61,622 nt of DNA from Porphyromonas cangingivalis (GTDB lineage: Bacteria; Bacteroidota; Bacteroidia; Bacteroidales; Paludibacteraceae): positions 1 through 61,622 of the forward strand of contig CAMDNO010000007.1 in NCBI GenBank assembly GCA_945902955.1, written 5' to 3'. Below are positions 36,630 to 45,600 of the stretch, one piece after another (position 1 is the stretch's first letter; the number at the start of each line of letters is the position of its first letter). The position numbers and the translations under genes were made by a program. Below the pieces are notes generated by a model. That model did no database searches. It worked only from the letters and a program-made list of their open reading frames with translations, and was not told where the DNA came from.

Positions 36630-39600
36630 ATGAAAAAAAGAAATCACATTCAAAAGCATGCAAGAACACTACTGCTTCTTTTGGCGTTGACAATTGGTCA
36701 CTTTATTATCGCACAAAAACTTGTTACCGGAACTGTAATCGATGGAGGAATAAATGAACCCCTTATTGGTGGAACAGTTGTTGTAAAGGGAAGTACTACA
36801 GGTACTATCACCGATATTAATGGTAAATTTAGTATCAGTGTCAAGCCTACCGATGTGTTGGTAATTAGCTATATCGGCCTCGAAAAAGAAGAAGTTGCCG
36901 TAGGCGAAAAAACAACTTTCACCATTAAACTACAACCCGCCTCTACCCAGCTTGCCGAAGTAGTTTCCATTGGATATGCTACGGTTAAAAAATCGGATTT
37001 GACCGGTTCGGTAGCAGTTGTTTCGGCCAAAGAACTTACCCGCAACCCCGCAACAAGTGCTGCACAAGCTTTGCAAGGAAAAGCACCGGGTGTTTTGGTG
37101 TCGCAAAGTGGTGCTCCCGGTGGAGCTGCTACCATTCGTGTACGCGGTGTAGGTTCCATCAACAAAAGCGCCGATCCAATATTTATACTCGATGGTATTC
37201 AGGTTTCTAATATTAATGGTGTTCAACCACAAGATATTGAATCATTTCAGGTATTAAAAGATGCTTCAGCTTCGGCTATTTACGGAGCCAATGGTTCAAA
37301 TGGAGTAGTAATTATAACTACTAAACGTGGAAAATCAGGCAAACCTCAGGTGAATTTCAATACTTATCTGACTTCAAATTTGGCTCCACGTCAATACGAT
37401 GTAATGAATGCACAAGAGTATTCCGATTTTTATTCGAAAGCACTTTTCGCTCCTAATGGATTAGATAAAACGTATAATAATCTCGTAAATCCGGCACATG
37501 CCTTATCGCCGGAATTTCGTCAAAAATATTATGGCGAAGGCTGGGAACAGGGCACAAATTGGCAAGATGAAATTTTTAAAAATGGGTTTAATCAAAACTA
37601 CAATTTATCAGTTGCCGGTGGTGGCGATAATAGTAATTTTAATATATCATTGGGCTATCTCAACGAAGATGGAACCGTAATTAAAAACACACACGAACGT
37701 TTTCAGATACGTGCAAACTCCGATTTCCAATTAGGTAAACACATAAAAATTGGTGAAAACTTAAGTACAAATTACAGCATAGGCGAATCACCTATGAATA
37801 TTCAGTCCTCTATCTACGACCTGAATACTTCTCCTTTGATGAGAGTACACAATCCTGATCTAAAAGGTGGATTTGAAAGTTATCAAATGCAGTTTTGGTA
37901 CGATGCCGAAAACAATCTTACATCGACATTACAACCAGGAATTGGTTATTTGAATACTATATATAATGATAAACCAAATTTACTTGCAGCGCCAATGAAT
38001 GGGTCAAACATGTCCTACTCTTCAAATACAACTGCAAGTATGTACGCATTAATTGATGTGACTCCCGCTTTGTCCTTTAAATTCACTCCCTCGGTTGATA
38101 TCATTAACAGCAGGTCTAGAGCGTGGATGAAACAATTCGATTTGAATCGCTATACCGGAGGTTCTGATTTGAAAGAAGGTTACACTTCTATTATGAATTT
38201 TAATATGGAAAGTCAGGTTACATTTAAAAAACTGTTCAACCAAATACATAATATTCAAGCAACTGCAGTGCATACGGTACGACAACAAGAAGTAAACTAC
38301 ATATCCGGAGATGCAAATGGCTTTGATTTTGAATCATTAAATACCCTAAGCAATGGAGGTAGTGCAATTTCTCCAGCTTTGGTAAGCGGAGGGCTCTCAG
38401 AACTTCGCATGATTTCGTACTTAGCCCGCATTATGTACGATTATAAATCAAAATATTATGTAACCGCTTCGTGGCGCTCCGACGGCATTTCGCTATTCGG
38501 ACCCGGACATCGCAGAGGTGACTTCTATTCCGGTTCGTTGGCATGGAAAATTAATGAAGATTTTTTTAAGGATGTGAGAAACCTTGATTTGCTGAAAATG
38601 AGAGTCGGGTGGGGACAAACAGGTAATTCGAATATCGGCGGTGGTTTTCAGTACGTAAATCAAATAACAAATTCCAATGATTTCTATCCTGTATTTGGAA
38701 ACAATCAACAGGTGGCCAAAGCACTTTACACCTTTGCTCAGATGGGAAATCCTGAAATTGAGTGGGAAAAAGCTGAAATGTTAAATGCAGGTTTTGATTT
38801 TGCATTGTTAAATTCAAAATTAGTTGGTTCCGTGGAGTATTATATAAAAACCAACAAAGACCTTTTAGTACAGGTTCCACTACCCATTGCCATGGGAATA
38901 TTAACTAGCAGTCCTGCCAAGCCCTGGTTTAATGCTGCCGACATACAGAATAAAGGTTTAGAATTATCGCTTCAGTGGAGGGATAAAATTGGAAATGATT
39001 TTGATTATAATATCATGGGTAGTTTTACAAGCATATCAAACACTGTAAATTACATGCCAACGCCAAATATTACCGGCACAAACAACCGCACTGTTGTAGG
39101 CAGACCAATTGGCTCTTTGTATGGCTTCGTTTCTGAAGGCATTATCCAACAAACAGATGCATTTTATTCAGTCAATTCTGACAACACAATCAACTTAGCC
39201 GGATATAAATTCGCTTTGCAAGAAGGTCAAATGCCACAGCCGGGCGATATTAAATACAAAGATTTAAATGGTGATGGTGCTATTTCGGCACTCGACAAAA
39301 CGATAATAGGTAAAACTATTCCGGGCTATACCTACACAATTGGATTCGACTGTTCGTACAAAAATTTTGATTTTAACATGTTCCTTTTCGGAATAGGTGA
39401 TTTCGACATATATAATGAACAGCGTGCTAATTTATCGAGTATGAATACACAGGATCAGATGCACAATAAGTTAGCCGATTATGGTCAAAATTATTGGACG
39501 CCCGAAAATGCGTCGACAACACACGTAAGAGTTGATACAAAGAATATAAATAAAAACGATCAGATATCCTCCTTTTGGATTGAAGATGGATCATTCCTTC

Positions 39601-39830
39601 GTGTTAAAGATTTGCAAATAGGATATAACATACCCCAAAAGTTAGCAAAACCTATTGGCATAAGTACTTTCAGAGTTTATGTAAATGCCTCTAATCTTTA
39701 CAATTTCACAAGTTACAAAGGTCGCGATCCGGAAGGTTTTATATCAGGGAATCCGTTAAACTCAGGGGTAGACAATGGTGCTTACACCATGCCTAAGTCA
39801 TTTACTTTTGGTATTCAGTTAGGCTTTTAA
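36630..39830 (+). CDS. susC: SusC-like TonB-dependent outer-membrane glycan importer
   Basis: A 1066-residue outer-membrane barrel. Signal peptide (LLLLLALTIGHFIIAQ); carboxypeptidase-regulatory-like domain (30-110: VTGTVIDGGINEPLIGGTV, TDINGKFSI); TonB plug (115-230: EVVSIGYATVKKSDLTGSV, IRVRGVGSINKSADPIFILDG, VLKDASASAIYGANGSNGVVII); then the 22-strand barrel ending in FTFGIQLGF, with C-terminal aromatic residue. With SusD it imports oligosaccharides by a lid-opening mechanism powered by TonB. It is the first gene of a four-gene operon (SusC, SusD, surface lipoprotein, CBM9-like T9SS protein) with its own promoter and operator. Confidence 0.96.
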   Translation: MKKRNHIQKHARTLLLLLALTIGHFIIAQKLVTGTVIDGGINEPLIGGTVVVKGSTTGTITDINGKFSISVKPTDVLVISYIGLEKEEVAVGEKTTFTIKLQPASTQLAEVVSIGYATVKKSDLTGSVAVVSAKELTRNPATSAAQALQGKAPGVLVSQSGAPGGAATIRVRGVGSINKSADPIFILDGIQVSNINGVQPQDIESFQVLKDASASAIYGANGSNGVVIITTKRGKSGKPQVNFNTYLTSNLAPRQYDVMNAQEYSDFYSKALFAPNGLDKTYNNLVNPAHALSPEFRQKYYGEGWEQGTNWQDEIFKNGFNQNYNLSVAGGGDNSNFNISLGYLNEDGTVIKNTHERFQIRANSDFQLGKHIKIGENLSTNYSIGESPMNIQSSIYDLNTSPLMRVHNPDLKGGFESYQMQFWYDAENNLTSTLQPGIGYLNTIYNDKPNLLAAPMNGSNMSYSSNTTASMYALIDVTPALSFKFTPSVDIINSRSRAWMKQFDLNRYTGGSDLKEGYTSIMNFNMESQVTFKKLFNQIHNIQATAVHTVRQQEVNYISGDANGFDFESLNTLSNGGSAISPALVSGGLSELRMISYLARIMYDYKSKYYVTASWRSDGISLFGPGHRRGDFYSGSLAWKINEDFFKDVRNLDLLKMRVGWGQTGNSNIGGGFQYVNQITNSNDFYPVFGNNQQVAKALYTFAQMGNPEIEWEKAEMLNAGFDFALLNSKLVGSVEYYIKTNKDLLVQVPLPIAMGILTSSPAKPWFNAADIQNKGLELSLQWRDKIGNDFDYNIMGSFTSISNTVNYMPTPNITGTNNRTVVGRPIGSLYGFVSEGIIQQTDAFYSVNSDNTINLAGYKFALQEGQMPQPGDIKYKDLNGDGAISALDKTIIGKTIPGYTYTIGFDCSYKNFDFNMFLFGIGDFDIYNEQRANLSSMNTQDQMHNKLADYGQNYWTPENASTTHVRVDTKNINKNDQISSFWIEDGSFLRVKDLQIGYNIPQKLAKPIGISTFRVYVNASNLYNFTSYKGRDPEGFISGNPLNSGVDNGAYTMPKSFTFGIQLGF

Positions 39831-39863
39831 TTAAACGTTAATATATAATTTATATACAAGAAA

Positions 39864-41513
39864 ATGAAAAAATTATTGATAATTTTTCTATCATTTTTGA
39901 TAGTTACAGGATGTTCGGACGATTTTTTGGAAACTGAGAATAAGAATTTGCTCGACAACTCTTCATTCTTAAAAACTGAAAATGATTTGATTTTTGCAAC
40001 GAACGCTGCCTATACCTCCATAGCTTATTGGGGCATATTCGGTCTTAATTATTTTAAGATTTTTAATTCATTAGACTCTTACATTTGGTTCGAAGGTATG
40101 AGTGGTTTTGATATTATGAATTTTAACGCTTCGGATAATGATATTAAGGAGTTATATGCCGACTTATATTACGGCCTGTTTCGTACCTCCGATATTTTAA
40201 GTAAAATGGATGGGTTGAAAGACAAAATGAGTGTTGAAAAATACAATGAATACGAAGGTCAACTCAAGGCTATACGTGGCATGTGTTATTTTTACTTAGT
40301 TACAGTATTCGACACTCCGATATATTACGACGAAACCAATATTCCAACTGACGCACTTAGTGGATATAAGAACGGAACACGCGAACAATTCTGGACAAAA
40401 CTTGAAGAGGATTTGACATTTGCTTCAACAAACTTGCCAACTGCATATCCATCAGCAGAAACCGGTCGTATAACAAAAGGAGCTGCAAACGCCATGTTGG
40501 GCAAGGCACTTTTATACAAACATTATCATTATTACCTGCGATTCGACAAAGAAGATACTCCGGAAGCAAAAGCAAATATCGAAAAGTCGAAAGATGCTTT
40601 CGAAGCTGTTATGACCAGTGGTAATTACGCATTGACATTACCGGCTCAAAAGACAAAAGAAAATTATCAGGCTGCATTATTGGCAAATTTCTCATACATC
40701 GATATTCCGGTTGGAACAAATACCTACAAGGCCGAAAACAACAAGGAGTCTTTGTGGGAAATTCAATACAACGATAACCCAGGTCGCAACACCAATCTTC
40801 CTGCTTATTTAATGGGGGGTAACATGCTATCCATCTATTTCTCTACGCATCTTTCGGGTTACCGCAATATGGTACTTGACCCTGCTTTATGGAACGAATT
40901 TGAAGATGTTTCGGCTCATCCGGCAGGTTACACAAAAGATCCACGCGCTTATGCTACTTGTTATGTGGATGGCGATTTAATGGATTGGCGTCCCGAATCG
41001 GGCTATGCTATTCCTTTCGACGGATCGCTTAATACGAAAGGAGGATTGTATACATCTGTATATACCGGTTTTAGTTTGAGTAAAGCATTGGGCTTAAAGA
41101 AATACCATTATCCTACTTACAATTATGGTAGTGCACCTGCAGCTTCTCCGGTAAATGTTCGTGTAATTCGCTATGCCGATGTGTTGTTGATGTATGCAGA
41201 GGCTTGTTATCAATCGGATACCGACCTTGCTGCTGGTTTAACCGTTTTAAATGAAGTGCGTGCCAGAGTAGATATGCCTGCAGTTGCCGATTTGAATCCA
41301 AAAAACATTGTACATGAACGCAATGTGGAACTTGCTACCGAAGGACTTCGTTACAACGACATAATACGTTGGAGTTATGATACTAATTTTGGAATTAACC
41401 TATCTACTATGATTAGTTCAAAATTTGATCCTAAGAAAAACATGTATTTACCAATCCCACAATACGAGATTGATGCTAACAAAGGAGCTCTAAAACAAAA
41501 TCCGGGCTGGTAA
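39864..41513 (+). CDS. susD: SusD/RagB-family surface glycan-binding lipoprotein
   Basis: A 549-residue outer-membrane lipoprotein with lipobox VTGC (Cys17) followed by acidic SDDFLETE, the usual surface-export signal of SusD proteins. SusD features: FLKTENDLIFATNAAY near the N-terminus, LKAIRGMCYFYLV and TKGAANAMLGKALLY in the helical TPR-like core, and the C-terminal NVRVIRYADVLLMYAEACYQ and ERNVELATEGLRYNDIIRW. It forms the lid of the SusC importer, 33 bases downstream of it. Glycan specificity is not readable. Confidence 0.96.
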   Translation: MKKLLIIFLSFLIVTGCSDDFLETENKNLLDNSSFLKTENDLIFATNAAYTSIAYWGIFGLNYFKIFNSLDSYIWFEGMSGFDIMNFNASDNDIKELYADLYYGLFRTSDILSKMDGLKDKMSVEKYNEYEGQLKAIRGMCYFYLVTVFDTPIYYDETNIPTDALSGYKNGTREQFWTKLEEDLTFASTNLPTAYPSAETGRITKGAANAMLGKALLYKHYHYYLRFDKEDTPEAKANIEKSKDAFEAVMTSGNYALTLPAQKTKENYQAALLANFSYIDIPVGTNTYKAENNKESLWEIQYNDNPGRNTNLPAYLMGGNMLSIYFSTHLSGYRNMVLDPALWNEFEDVSAHPAGYTKDPRAYATCYVDGDLMDWRPESGYAIPFDGSLNTKGGLYTSVYTGFSLSKALGLKKYHYPTYNYGSAPAASPVNVRVIRYADVLLMYAEACYQSDTDLAAGLTVLNEVRARVDMPAVADLNPKNIVHERNVELATEGLRYNDIIRWSYDTNFGINLSTMISSKFDPKKNMYLPIPQYEIDANKGALKQNPGW

Positions 41514-41578
41514 ATTTCCGGATTAAGGAATTGAATTACTAATTGTATAAAGTAGAATTTTTTAAAAAATAAATCTAT

Positions 41579-42835
41579 ATGAAATTCATGTATAAAATCA
41601 TAATTGCACTTTTTGCTGTGGTGTGTTTAACATCCTGTGGTGCAGAAGAACCAATTGAAGTAAACCCCGACTTTATGCTTTCGTTTGAGCGCGATGGCAA
41701 TACCACTGCATTGGCCGGAACACCGTTTTATGTTATTCTGAAAGGTTCGGGAGAGTTTGTAACGCTGTATGATGGCAATACCGGTAAAGTATATGGCGAA
41801 GCTAAAGCCACAGGATCCGACTTTAACTTGGCAGACTCCATGATGGTAACCTATAGTACTGCTGGTACCTACAAACTGACGGTAGTGTCGACAAGTGCTG
41901 GCGATTATGGTGAAACTATAATACGGAAAGAAAAAACCGTAGATATAACCGTTGTAGACCAACGTAATTCAATCACAGAGTTTTATTTGAACATTGATGG
42001 TGTTGATAAACAAGGAGCAATAAACTCTCAGAATGAGATTTTATTTAGCTTGCCGGATATTTACACAAGTATGGACTTCAAAGCCATTTTCAAATTAGAT
42101 TCTAACGAGTCCACCGTTTTTGTAAACGGACAGCAACAAACATCAAATGTAACCATCAACGACTTCAAGCAAAATGTAGTTTACACCGTAAAATCGAAAG
42201 AAGGAACTGAAAAAACATATACCGTAAAAATAGCTACTTTTCCACCTTCATCCGAGAACTTATTGACAAAGTTCGAATTGGGTAAAAACGAGCCGACTCT
42301 TGGATATTCGGATTCGAATGGCGAAGTAGGAGTAATTGACCATGTGAACGGCATTATCAATTTGGCTGTGAATTATGCTACCGTTACAACACGATTGAAA
42401 TTTACAGTGGAATCATCGCCATTAAGTACTGTTATGGTAGGTACAGCGGCCTATAGTGCTACTAATAGGCGTTATAACCTTACTACAACAGCTAAAGAAC
42501 TAACTATAGTGGCTCAGAATAAAGCAGAAAAAAAGTACAGCATTAATTTGTCGCTTCAAAATCCGGTTAGCGAATTTACTTTCGCAGGATTAGTACCCGC
42601 TCCTGTAGGTGTGATTAATACGACAAATAAAACCATAACAATAGACGTGCTTAAAGGTACCGATATTACAAAATTAGTAGCTAAATGGAAAGGTTCGGTC
42701 GGAACTGTACGCATTGGATCCGTAAACCAAACCAATGGAGTAACTGTAAATGACTTTACAACACCGAAAGTATTTACTTTCTATAAAGGCACAACAGCCG
42801 GTGATGTATATACGGTTACCGTAATCGAGAAATAA
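41579..42835 (+). CDS. DUF5018-like surface glycan-binding lipoprotein (SGBP)
   Basis: A 418-residue lipoprotein with lipobox LTSC (Cys20) followed by GAEEP, so probably surface-exposed. Residues 25-130 form a PKD-like Ig domain. Three DUF5018-type repeats follow, marked by NSITEFYLNIDG, TVFVNGQQQTSNVTINDF, YTVKSKEGTEKTYTVKI and the last TNGVTVNDFTTPKVFTFYK. Proteins of this layout follow SusD in many PULs and bind glycans in place of SusE/SusF. No catalytic motif is seen. It has 65 bases to SusD and 49 to the next gene. Confidence 0.82.
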   Translation: MKFMYKIIIALFAVVCLTSCGAEEPIEVNPDFMLSFERDGNTTALAGTPFYVILKGSGEFVTLYDGNTGKVYGEAKATGSDFNLADSMMVTYSTAGTYKLTVVSTSAGDYGETIIRKEKTVDITVVDQRNSITEFYLNIDGVDKQGAINSQNEILFSLPDIYTSMDFKAIFKLDSNESTVFVNGQQQTSNVTINDFKQNVVYTVKSKEGTEKTYTVKIATFPPSSENLLTKFELGKNEPTLGYSDSNGEVGVIDHVNGIINLAVNYATVTTRLKFTVESSPLSTVMVGTAAYSATNRRYNLTTTAKELTIVAQNKAEKKYSINLSLQNPVSEFTFAGLVPAPVGVINTTNKTITIDVLKGTDITKLVAKWKGSVGTVRIGSVNQTNGVTVNDFTTPKVFTFYKGTTAGDVYTVTVIEK

Positions 42836-42884
42836 GAACAATTCACTTAATATCAATTCAATTAACAATTTAAAATTATTTATT

Positions 42885-44039
42885 ATGAAAACAATGATTA
42901 CAATTTTCGCCGCAGCATTTATGTTTGCGCTTTCGATTCAGGCTCAGGTGAGCGATGCTGAATACATTAAAAACTGGGATTTCAGTAGTTTTACTTGGAA
43001 TAGTATTCGTCCAACTGCAGATGAAAGAACAGCCGAAACTCAGGATTCTATAAACAAGATTGTACAACCGGTAGCTTATGCTGATACGATTGCTGATTTT
43101 GACCCTGAAACTGCTAACTTCGATGCTATTTGGTCTTCGATTCCTGGTAATGGTTACCCAATTGCTAAAAACTGGGGATTGGCAGCTTCACATTTTGGTG
43201 CTGCCGATTTTGCGGGTGCATTTAAAGTGGTTTACGACGACTTGAATATGTATGTTTTGTTACAATACACCGACGATGATAATTTGGGTACCGAAACCGT
43301 AGAAGTAGCTTGGGCACCTTACCTAAAACTTGACGGTTCGGCGAATACTACTATTTCGGGTACAACCCCAAGACCATGGTTCCAATACGGCAGATATTCT
43401 GATTTTGGAGCATTCAAAGCTACGTTTAGTAAAGATGCATTTAGTGCAGCTATGATGGTTACAGCCAATGCATCTAATGTAGGCGTTATCAATTGGGGTG
43501 GAACAACTGCTGTATTGACTGCTAACTTATTTGCAAAAGACAAAACACCTTCGGGAAGCGGCGTTGTAAAAAGAATTATCACCATTGGTTACCCTGCACT
43601 TACAGGTACTCAACGTCCTGATTTCACTCCCGCATTCTGGAGGAGTTTAAATGGTGGCAAGGGTATTTCATTCGATTTAAAAGTGATAGATTTGGATACC
43701 AACGATGCTTTAAATACAGCAGCTACTCCGGTAGCTAAACCTGCTGAGTATTGGTGGGCAGCCCAATCAAATTCAGCTTATGCAGTAACGTATAAAGCTG
43801 GCTTATTGGGATTGAAAGCTCTTACAGCTGTTAAATCGGTAAAAGATGTTCCTTCTATCTTTGGTAGAACCACTCCAAATAAAGTGGAATTAACACAATC
43901 AGCTAATGTAGAAGTATTTAACGTAACTGGTAAAAGCATGATTATGCTGAAAAATGTAAACACTATTGATTTATCATCTTTAAACAAGGGCGTTTATATT
44001 ATCAAGGCTAACAATCAACAAATTAAAGTGGTTCGTTAA
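42885..44039 (+). CDS. CBM9-like domain protein with T9SS sorting signal
   Basis: A 384-residue exported protein. Signal peptide (TIFAAAFMFALSIQAQ); a CBM9/DOMON-like beta-sandwich from about 55 to 300 (AIWSSIPGNGYPIAKNWG, FKVVYDDLNMYVLLQYTDDD, FWRSLNGGKGISFDLKVIDLDTND); and a C-terminal T9SS type A sorting domain (VEVFNVTGKS, IDLSSLNKGVYIIKAN, end QQIKVVR). It lies last in the SusC/SusD operon, before a strong terminator. It probably binds sugar at the cell surface but reaches it by T9SS and not as a lipoprotein, which is unusual for a PUL operon member. No catalytic residues are recognised. Confidence 0.8.
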   Translation: MKTMITIFAAAFMFALSIQAQVSDAEYIKNWDFSSFTWNSIRPTADERTAETQDSINKIVQPVAYADTIADFDPETANFDAIWSSIPGNGYPIAKNWGLAASHFGAADFAGAFKVVYDDLNMYVLLQYTDDDNLGTETVEVAWAPYLKLDGSANTTISGTTPRPWFQYGRYSDFGAFKATFSKDAFSAAMMVTANASNVGVINWGGTTAVLTANLFAKDKTPSGSGVVKRIITIGYPALTGTQRPDFTPAFWRSLNGGKGISFDLKVIDLDTNDALNTAATPVAKPAEYWWAAQSNSAYAVTYKAGLLGLKALTAVKSVKDVPSIFGRTTPNKVELTQSANVEVFNVTGKSMIMLKNVNTIDLSSLNKGVYIIKANNQQIKVVR

Positions 44040-44074
44040 TCAAAAAAATCAACAATAATAAGTGAATTATTACG

Positions 44075-44109
44075 AAAAGGAGATTGGTCTCATAAATCAA
44101 TCTCCTTTT
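44075..44109 (+). terminator. Intrinsic terminator of the SusC/SusD operon
   Basis: Perfect 12-base arms (44075-44086 and 44098-44109), 11-base loop, and a T-run at 44106-44111, 36 bases after the stop of the CBM9-like gene. A classic rho-independent terminator. Confidence 0.92.
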
Positions 44110-44155
44110 TTCTCTAAAAATTTCGAATTAAGCCTAAGCCATAATTTGTAGAAAA

Positions 44156-44218
44156 TACATGTATTAATGATAGAATAGTACTATAAAATTACTCGAATAG
44201 GTACTAATTTTACATGTA
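44156..44218. promoter_or_regulatory. Two TACATGTA palindromes before GH130
   Basis: The 8-base palindrome TACATGTA occurs at 44156-44163 (as part of a 10-base palindrome) and at 44211-44218, 55 bases apart, in the 146 bases between the terminator and the GH130 start. TAAAATTA/TAATTTTA inverted blocks lie between them. They may be an operator for the GH130 unit. No clean TAnnTTTG is visible here. Confidence 0.3.
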
Positions 44219-44255
44219 GAAAAAAACAAAATACGCAATTGTAAATACCCACAAA

Positions 44256-45476
44256 ATGAAAGAATATAGTAAAAGGTTGAAGGAATTAACGCTGAATCAC
44301 GAAGAGTTAATAGCTACGCCTAACACAGAAACATACTCGGATAATGGTATTTTTGAACGATACACAAACCCTGTCATTACAGCAAATCACATTCCTTTAG
44401 AGTGGCGATTCGACTTTAATCCATCTACAAACCCGCACTTAATGGAACGCATTGGAGTGAATGCCACATTGAACTCAGGAGCTATTAAGTGGAATGGAAA
44501 ATATTTGTTGGTTGTAAGGGTAGAAGGATTTGACCGAAAATCATTTTTTGCAATTGCTGAAAGTCCAAATGGCATCGATAATTTCCGTTTTATAAACGAA
44601 CCGATATTACTTCCGGAAACAGAAAATCCGGACACCAATGTGTACGATATGCGTCTTACCGAACACGAAGATGGTTGGATTTACGGTATTTTCTGTACCG
44701 AACGTAAAGATCCAAATGCTCCTGCCAGTGATACCTCGTCGGCTGTGGCTGCTGCAGGTATTGTACGCACTAAAAACCTGTTCAACTGGGAAAGGCTACC
44801 CGACCTGCAATCAAAAAGTCAACAACGCAATGTGGTATTACATCCCGAATTTGTGAACGGAAAGTATGCCTTGTACACGCGCCCTCAAGACGGTTTTATT
44901 GATGCAGGTAGTGGAGGAGGAATTGGCTGGGCTTTGATTGATTCGATGGAAAACCCGGTAATTACAAACGAGGAAATTATCAATCACCGGTTTTATCATA
45001 CTATTAAAGAATTAAAAAACGGCGAAGGACCACATCCTATTAAGACAACATTAGGCTGGCTACACTTAGCTCACGGCGTAAGAAATTGTGCCGCTGGTCT
45101 GCGCTATGTATTATACCTCTACCTCACCGACCTTGAACAACCTTGGAAGCTAATTGCTGAACCTGCAGGCTACTTTATGGCACCAATTGACGAAGAACGA
45201 ATTGGTGATGTTTCGAATGTTCTGTTCTCGAATGGTTGGATAGTGGATAACGATGGAAGCGTAAAAATTTATTATGCTTCGTCGGACACCCGTATGCATG
45301 TTGCCACGTCGACCATCGAAAAATTGCTCGATTACTGCTTGAATTCTCCTGCCGATGGGTATCGTTCTAAAAAGTCGGTTCAATCCATAAAACAATTAAT
45401 TAAAGCAAATAAAGAGTATTTCGAAAAACAAGAATCTATTCAACCAAAAACTGTTGAGTTGAATCATTTAAGTTAA
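44256..45476 (+). CDS. GH130_1 4-O-beta-D-mannosyl-D-glucose phosphorylase
   Basis: A 406-residue cytoplasmic enzyme without a signal peptide. It phosphorolyses Man-beta-1,4-Glc to mannose 1-phosphate and glucose. The sequence follows the Bacteroides mannosylglucose phosphorylase almost motif by motif: [111 protein letters not shown] and [14 protein letters not shown]. The Asp of YDMRL is residue 131, the position I recall for the catalytic Asp of the B. fragilis enzyme. The N-terminal helix [13 protein letters not shown] is typical of subfamily 1. It is a single-gene unit between a terminator and a hairpin and links the cluster to beta-mannan or glucomannan. Confidence 0.94.
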   Translation: MKEYSKRLKELTLNHEELIATPNTETYSDNGIFERYTNPVITANHIPLEWRFDFNPSTNPHLMERIGVNATLNSGAIKWNGKYLLVVRVEGFDRKSFFAIAESPNGIDNFRFINEPILLPETENPDTNVYDMRLTEHEDGWIYGIFCTERKDPNAPASDTSSAVAAAGIVRTKNLFNWERLPDLQSKSQQRNVVLHPEFVNGKYALYTRPQDGFIDAGSGGGIGWALIDSMENPVITNEEIINHRFYHTIKELKNGEGPHPIKTTLGWLHLAHGVRNCAAGLRYVLYLYLTDLEQPWKLIAEPAGYFMAPIDEERIGDVSNVLFSNGWIVDNDGSVKIYYASSDTRMHVATSTIEKLLDYCLNSPADGYRSKKSVQSIKQLIKANKEYFEKQESIQPKTVELNHLS

Positions 45477-45515
45477 ATAGACGCCATATATAAATTCGTT
45501 GCAACGAAAAATATT

Positions 45516-45551
45516 TAATCCACAAAAGGAATATACTTTCTTTGTGGATTA
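45516..45551 (+). terminator. Hairpin between GH130 and CE7 (possible terminator)
   Basis: 11-base perfect arms (45516-45526 and 45541-45551) with a 14-base loop, 39 bases after the GH130 stop. The T-run is weak (TTTG), and the right arm lies where the -33 element of the next promoter should be, so it may instead be a regulatory stem. Confidence 0.5.
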
Positions 45552-45555
45552 TTTG

Positions 45556-45563
45556 TAAATTTG
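45556..45563 (+). promoter_or_regulatory. Candidate -7 promoter element (TAAATTTG) for CE7 operon
   Basis: An exact TAnnTTTG match 37 bases before the ATG at 45601, so the transcript would have a short leader of about 30 bases. It probably drives the run of genes from 45601 to at least 50784. Confidence 0.55.
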
Positions 45564-45600
45564 CATTCTTGCCGCAATAAACAATGTTAACTACAATCAA

